DNA of 64,000 bases from an uncultured Anaerolineaceae bacterium. Lineage in GTDB: Bacteria; Chloroflexota; Anaerolineae; Anaerolineales; Anaerolineaceae. A model generated the notes under the pieces. The model searched no databases. It had not been told where the DNA came from and saw only the letters and a list, made by a program, of their open reading frames with translations. Shown one piece after another: positions 60,863 through 64,000 of this stretch. Position 1 is the stretch's first letter. Each line of letters starts with the position of its first letter. Location: NCBI GenBank assembly GCA_927443345.1, contig CAKMKJ010000035.1, positions 1 to 64,000 on the forward strand. The letters run 5' to 3'. The position numbers were made by a program, and so were the translations under genes.

Positions 60863-61408
60863 CTACTTTTCCAGAATATAAAGAACCAAATGATCCAATC
60901 TCTCTTGCTGGTACATCTTCAATCCTGCTTCTTTGGCGGCAGAAGCAATTTTCTCAACTGATAAGCGGTGTTCCAGGGGTGGACCGAATTCCCCAACTTC
61001 ATGGGGCCATTCAAGTATTGCGATGCGTCGCTTCATAACACGGCTGGCTTCGCTCAGTGCTCTTTCGAGATCATCAACCTCATGCAGTAATAACCCCATA
61101 AAGAGGATGTCAAAAGAGTGGTCATCAAAAGGCAGTTTTTCTGCGACACCTATGCGAAATTGCGCAGTAGGGACGAACATCTGTGCGGCAGGAATCATTT
61201 CAGGGTTCGCATCCAGGCCTGTTACCTCAAACCCTTTAGCAGCAAACTGTTCAGCAAACAAACCGGAGCCTGTGCCAATATCAAGAAATGTTTTTGTATC
61301 CTCCAGGCCTGCCAATACCAGTTCCACAACCCGCGCAACTTCCAAACGGGCGATCCGATCTGGATCACGTAGTCTTTCGATCTCTCGATTGAACCTTTTC
61401 TCGTGCAT
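60863..61408 (-). CDS. Class I SAM-dependent methyltransferase
   Basis: A 181-residue methyltransferase of the Rossmann type. Motif I is FLDIGTGSGLFAEQFAAKGF near 38-57, motif II GLDANPEMI, then LPFDDHSFDILFMGLLLHEV. Substrate is unknown, though its size and sequence fit the UbiE/Coq5-like group. The C-terminus EERLDHLVLYILEK is short. The ATG at 61408 has AGAGG upstream. It follows the AhpD-like gene on the same strand by 32 bases. Confidence 0.85.
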   Translation of the reverse strand: MHEKRFNREIERLRDPDRIARLEVARVVELVLAGLEDTKTFLDIGTGSGLFAEQFAAKGFEVTGLDANPEMIPAAQMFVPTAQFRIGVAEKLPFDDHSFDILFMGLLLHEVDDLERALSEASRVMKRRIAILEWPHEVGEFGPPLEHRLSVEKIASAAKEAGLKMYQQERLDHLVLYILEK

Positions 61409-61440
61409 GTTACCTCTCTCTTTTGGTGAAGCAGGTTAGA

Positions 61441-61986
61441 TTAATCTAAAAATCCGGCAGGCGGAATTCCAAACGCTTGAATCAGCCTCGCCCAATAATT
61501 CACCTGTGCAGCCGTACTTGCCAAAATCACCATTTCACGTTCATCAAAATGCTGCTTCAAGCTCTCAATAAATGCAGGTTGAAATCTCAAAGGTGTCTGT
61601 GAGATTAATTTTGCATATTCAATTGCCAATTGCTCGCGTTCTGTAAAAGTCTTTACCTCTTCAAGCGCCTTTCTTCCCTGGAGCGCTGCCAACTCATCAG
61701 GGGAGATGTGCTTTTTATCATACTGATAGCTGTTCATATCAATGCAAAATGGACAGGCCGCCGCATAAGACGCCTGAATGCGGACAATCTTCAATATTCG
61801 CTCATCCAAATTTCGGTCTTTATGGGCGACCAAAGATTCCAACAACCCTGATCCAATGGCAGCCTTAGGATACCAGGCAAGGATTTTGGCTGGAAGCATG
61901 TCTTTGCCGGTGAGCTTCTTCGAAATCCAAATTCCAAATCGCAAAAATAACGGTAATTTCTTTGGTGCCTTAATGAATGCTTCCAT
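61441..61986 (-). CDS. Carboxymuconolactone decarboxylase/AhpD-like protein
   Basis: A 181-residue helical protein of the AhpD/CMD fold. The redox pair is C78 and C81 in AAACPFCIDMN, followed by DELAALQGRKALEEVKTFTE and FDEREMVILASTAAQVNYWA, all typical. AhpD proteins couple lipoyl or other dithiols to peroxide reduction. It is in a unit with the methyltransferase and close to the thioredoxin system. AAAGG lies ahead of the ATG. Confidence 0.85.
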   Translation of the reverse strand: MEAFIKAPKKLPLFLRFGIWISKKLTGKDMLPAKILAWYPKAAIGSGLLESLVAHKDRNLDERILKIVRIQASYAAACPFCIDMNSYQYDKKHISPDELAALQGRKALEEVKTFTEREQLAIEYAKLISQTPLRFQPAFIESLKQHFDEREMVILASTAAQVNYWARLIQAFGIPPAGFLD

Positions 61987-62074
61987 CCTTTACCTTCAAT
62001 TCATAAACTATATTTTTGTCGTTGTTCTAAAATTACTGATTCCGTAAATAAATTGTAACTTCTTTGAATCAACG

Positions 62075-62092
62075 ACATCTAATCTTTTAGAT
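62075..62092. repeat. Inverted repeat upstream of the DUF2892 gene
   Basis: CATCTAA (62075-62081) and TTAGATG (62086-62092) flank four bases, 43 bases before the DUF2892 start. A possible operator. Confidence 0.35.
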
Positions 62093-62135
62093 GCAGATAT
62101 TATAAAAAAGTTAAATCCTTAAGGAGGATACAAAA

Positions 62136-62339
62136 ATGAAAATGAATGAATCTGGTATGGATCGAATAATTCGAGTAATCGTCGGTTTGGTTTTATTGGT
62201 TCTTTTCTTTACTCAGGTTGTTGCAGGTGCCCTCGGAATTGCGGCTGTCGTAGTTGGAGCGGTGCTTCTCATCACTGGTTTGGTGGGCTTTTGCCCGCTC
62301 TATGGATTGTTAAAAATTCAGACCAGGAAAAAATCATAA
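62136..62339 (+). CDS. DUF2892-family membrane protein
   Basis: A 67-residue protein beginning MKMNESGMDRIIRVIVGLVL and containing GALGIAAVVVGAVLLITGLV then GFCPLYGLLKIQTRKKS. Two membrane helices and the CPLY motif match DUF2892 (YgaP-type inner-membrane domain), often linked to rhodanese or thioredoxin. An AAGGAGG ribosome site is present. The gene is followed by a thioredoxin that carries a similar C-terminal domain. Confidence 0.88.
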   Translation: MKMNESGMDRIIRVIVGLVLLVLFFTQVVAGALGIAAVVVGAVLLITGLVGFCPLYGLLKIQTRKKS

Positions 62340-62357
62340 CCCGAATGTGTCAAAATT

Positions 62358-62387
62358 AACCAGGGACGCAGCTTTGCGCCCCTGGTT
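62358..62387 (+). terminator. Hairpin between DUF2892 and thioredoxin genes
   Basis: AACCAGGG (62358-62365) pairs with CCCTGGTT (62380-62387), extended by CGCA/TGCG with one mismatch. No long T-run; it could moderate read-through into the next gene. Confidence 0.5.
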
Positions 62388-62403
62388 TAATAAAAGGAGT
62401 CTC

Positions 62404-62937
62404 ATGAAAAAACTGGAATTTCAAAGAAAAATAAAAAGCAATCCCAGGCCGCTTATCGTTGATTTATGGGCACCCTGGTGCTCTCCCTGTAAAGCCATGG
62501 CGCCAGGTTTTAAAGTAGTCAGTCAAAAATATCAAGGTCAGGTGGATGTACTCAAGATCAACGTGGATGAATCGCCAGAAGTGATGAAAGAATTAGGCGT
62601 CATGAGTATCCCCACAGTCATTGGTTTTGTCAGGGGCGAAGAAATCTTGCGCCGTACCGGCATGCAAACCCAGGGCATGCTCGACTTCTTTTTTGAAACA
62701 ACCCTGAGTGAGAAAAAACCGGCCATCATGCCCCCCGCTCCGGCGACACGAGTAATCCGCACGCTGTTGGGATTAACTGCGGCGGCGTTGGGATGGTTTG
62801 TGTGGGATTCAATTTGGATCGTGATTGCAGGCGGAATTATTGTGTTCAGCGGATATTATGACCGCTGCCCCATTTTTAGAGCCATTGCACCGCGGATTAA
62901 GAGTCTTTTTATGACTTCTAAAAATACTGCGGGGTAA
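62404..62937 (+). CDS. Thioredoxin fused to a DUF2892-like domain
   Basis: A 177-residue two-part protein. Residues about 1-105 are thioredoxin with active site APWCSPCKAM (C26, C29) and cis-Pro in SIPTVIGFVRGEE. Residues about 115-175 are hydrophobic and resemble DUF2892: TRVIRTLLGLTAAALGWFVW, VIAGGIIVFSGYYDRCPIFR. The thioredoxin is thus tethered to the membrane through the DUF2892 part. Start 62404 follows AAAGGAG. The neighbouring stand-alone DUF2892 suggests both act together, perhaps on a membrane thiol or sulfur carrier. Confidence 0.85.
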   Translation: MKKLEFQRKIKSNPRPLIVDLWAPWCSPCKAMAPGFKVVSQKYQGQVDVLKINVDESPEVMKELGVMSIPTVIGFVRGEEILRRTGMQTQGMLDFFFETTLSEKKPAIMPPAPATRVIRTLLGLTAAALGWFVWDSIWIVIAGGIIVFSGYYDRCPIFRAIAPRIKSLFMTSKNTAG

Positions 62938-62973
62938 TTCTTATACGCCTCAAAAAACAGTATCTGTAAATCG

Positions 62974-63047
62974 AATTGCGTTGTGAATATTCTGGTATAT
63001 AATTACTTTTTCTGCGACTCTATTACCACAATACACACAACGCAATT
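62974..63047. promoter_or_regulatory. Promoter flanked by a 12-base inverted repeat, likely autoregulatory operator
   Basis: AATTGCGTTGTG (62974-62985) and its exact complement CACAACGCAATT (63036-63047) bracket a region with TATAAT at 62998-63003. The right arm lies just before the ribosome site of the XRE-cupin gene. The arms could be bound by that regulator, or form an mRNA hairpin. Confidence 0.55.
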
Positions 63048-63061
63048 TATTGGAGCATTTC

Positions 63062-63727
63062 ATGGTAAATCAACAAACTAGCCGCACCGGGATTGATGAA
63101 CGCCATGTCGCAGCAAAAGCCACACCAGATGAATCCAATTCAGCCGAGACGATTGTGGGGCTGAAAATCCGCGGGTTGCGTAACGAAAAAAGATACTCGT
63201 TGAAAATGCTGGCCGAACGAAGTGGATTGAACATAAATACGCTCAGCCTTATCGAAAACAGCAAATCCTCTCCGTCAGTCAGCACCCTGCAGCAATTAGC
63301 TCGAGCCCTGGATGTGCCCCTCTCAGCTTTTTTCGAATCCGAGCCAACCGCCAAACGAGTGGTTTTTACTACTCAAGACCATCGACCAGGCGCTGAATTC
63401 AGTAATGCCTTTATGCAGAACCTGGGTAAAGATCTCAAAGACAACGCGGTTCAACCCTTTATCGTAACCTTAAAAACAGAAGCGGGCAGCGGAGAACAGA
63501 TGATCGTTCATACCGGTCATGAGTTTGTATATTGTCTGTCAGGTATGATCGAATACACAATTGATAATCAGCGTTACACATTAACACCCGGTGACAGTTT
63601 GCTTTTTGAAGCTCATTTGCCTCATCAATGGACCAACATCCACGATAGTGATTCGCAGCTCATTTTAGTGCTTTATCCCGCTGATCAACGTGAAGAACCT
63701 GGTGGTCGGCACTTTCCTGTCGAATAA
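63062..63727 (+). CDS. XRE-cupin transcriptional regulator
   Basis: A 221-residue regulator. Residues about 30-90 are an XRE helix-turn-helix (IRGLRNEKRYSLKMLAERSG, NINTLSLIENSKSSPSVSTL). Residues about 100-215 are a cupin (GHEFVYCLSGMIEYTIDNQR, LTPGDSLLFEAHLPHQWTN). XRE-cupin proteins usually sense a small ligand and control a neighbouring metabolic gene. Start 63062 follows GGAG; TTG 63050 is less likely. It is followed eight bases later by a NifX/NifB-like gene, possibly its target. Confidence 0.88.
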   Translation: MVNQQTSRTGIDERHVAAKATPDESNSAETIVGLKIRGLRNEKRYSLKMLAERSGLNINTLSLIENSKSSPSVSTLQQLARALDVPLSAFFESEPTAKRVVFTTQDHRPGAEFSNAFMQNLGKDLKDNAVQPFIVTLKTEAGSGEQMIVHTGHEFVYCLSGMIEYTIDNQRYTLTPGDSLLFEAHLPHQWTNIHDSDSQLILVLYPADQREEPGGRHFPVE

Positions 63728-63735
63728 GGAGCAAC

Positions 63736-64000
63736 ATGAAAATAGCAATCATTACCGATGATGGAACATCCATAAGTCAACATTTCGGACGTGCAACCCA
63801 CTATTTGGTGCTGACCATTGAAAATGGAAAGATCACCAACCGTGACATGCGCAGCAAGCTGGGACACAACCAATTTTCAGGTGAATCACACGAAGAGCAC
63901 CACGGCGAAAACCACGGCGTGGATGAAGCACACCATAATAAACATGCCCAAATGGCTGGCGCTATTGGTGATTGCGAAGCAGTGATTTGCGGCGGCATGG
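63736..64000 (+). CDS. Dinitrogenase iron-molybdenum cofactor family protein (NifX/NifB C-terminal type), 5' part only
   Basis: The frame from ATG 63736 (after AAGGAG) encodes KIAIITDDGTSISQHFGRAT, then HYLVLTIENGKITNRDMRSK and a His-rich segment (SHEEHHGENHGVDEAHHNKH), ending DCEAVICGGM at the edge. The DDG-ISQHFGRA start is typical of the NifX/NafY/MTH1175 family that binds Fe-S or FeMo cofactor fragments. The His cluster suggests metal binding. No nif genes are visible, so a role in general metal or Fe-S handling is more likely. Truncated by the window edge. Confidence 0.85.
   Translation, partial: MKIAIITDDGTSISQHFGRATHYLVLTIENGKITNRDMRSKLGHNQFSGESHEEHHGENHGVDEAHHNKHAQMAGAIGDCEAVICGGM

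Noticed and set aside
63736..64000. Interpreting the NifX-like gene as evidence of nitrogen fixation
   Set aside because: The family is widespread without nitrogenase, and no nifH, nifD or nifK gene is present.

Overview
The window looks like a chromosomal segment of an uncultured or little-studied Chloroflexota bacterium, most likely Anaerolineae. I infer this from the gene set (a Cgs-type cyclic glucan synthase, class F-like sortase, DUF4349 lipoprotein, exonuclease-DinG fusion, GyrB beginning with TTG) and from the style of the coding sequence; no rRNA or other marker gene is present to prove it. I found no tRNA, rRNA, CRISPR array or complete insertion sequence. Only the first 22 codons of a transposase-like gene enter at the left edge.

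Region 1 (1-25.4 kb) is fairly GC-rich housekeeping sequence. A SAM-I riboswitch with terminator and antiterminator controls cobalamin-dependent methionine synthase and a fused homocysteine methyltransferase/methylenetetrahydrofolate reductase. After it come a metallophosphoesterase, a DUF4349 lipoprotein, a GH36 alpha-galactosidase, the DinG-type helicase-exonuclease, a UbiA prenyltransferase, methylglyoxal synthase, an alpha/beta hydrolase, a VOC protein, an MBL-fold hydrolase, a divergent PlsY, two membrane proteins, gyrB, and a PfkB kinase paired with a TrpF-like protein. The intergenic gaps hold strong hairpins and dispersed small repeats related to TTTCGTGGTTAA.

Region 2 (about 25.4-58.7 kb) is visibly more AT-rich and reads as a stress and envelope island. 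It holds a 2940-residue cyclic glucan synthase with a tandem universal stress protein, a PAS-GAF histidine kinase with an OmpR-type regulator, a duplicated-domain secreted protein, an ice-binding-fold (DUF3494) surface protein with its own sortase, and two Dps paralogues, one lacking its ferroxidase ligands. It also holds YggT, DUF883-like, GlsB, CsbD and lmo0937-type small proteins, a lipid kinase with a PAP2 phosphatase, and a kinase/HD-GYP/GGDEF operon whose kinase carries three near-identical PAS domains. Two AI-2E family permeases and an ATP-grasp protein close the region. Five promoters here share one layout: a GGGAC-type element in the -35 position, usually followed by TAGCC, with a -10-like hexamer exactly 24 bases downstream of its first base. 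This looks like an undescribed stress regulon spread over five transcription units, and is the most interesting signal in the window.

Region 3 (58.7-64 kb) is a thiol-redox module: an unusual thioredoxin, thioredoxin reductase, OsmC, a methyltransferase, an AhpD-like protein, a DUF2892 protein, a thioredoxin fused to a DUF2892-like domain, an XRE-cupin regulator with a flanking inverted repeat, and the start of a His-rich NifX/NifB-type protein cut by the right edge.

As a whole the island could let the cell sense its environment (PAS kinases, c-di-GMP turnover), alter its surface (glucan, sortase-anchored protein), protect DNA and membranes (Dps, CsbD, small membrane proteins) and keep thiols reduced. 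That integration is inference from gene content and shared promoter architecture.
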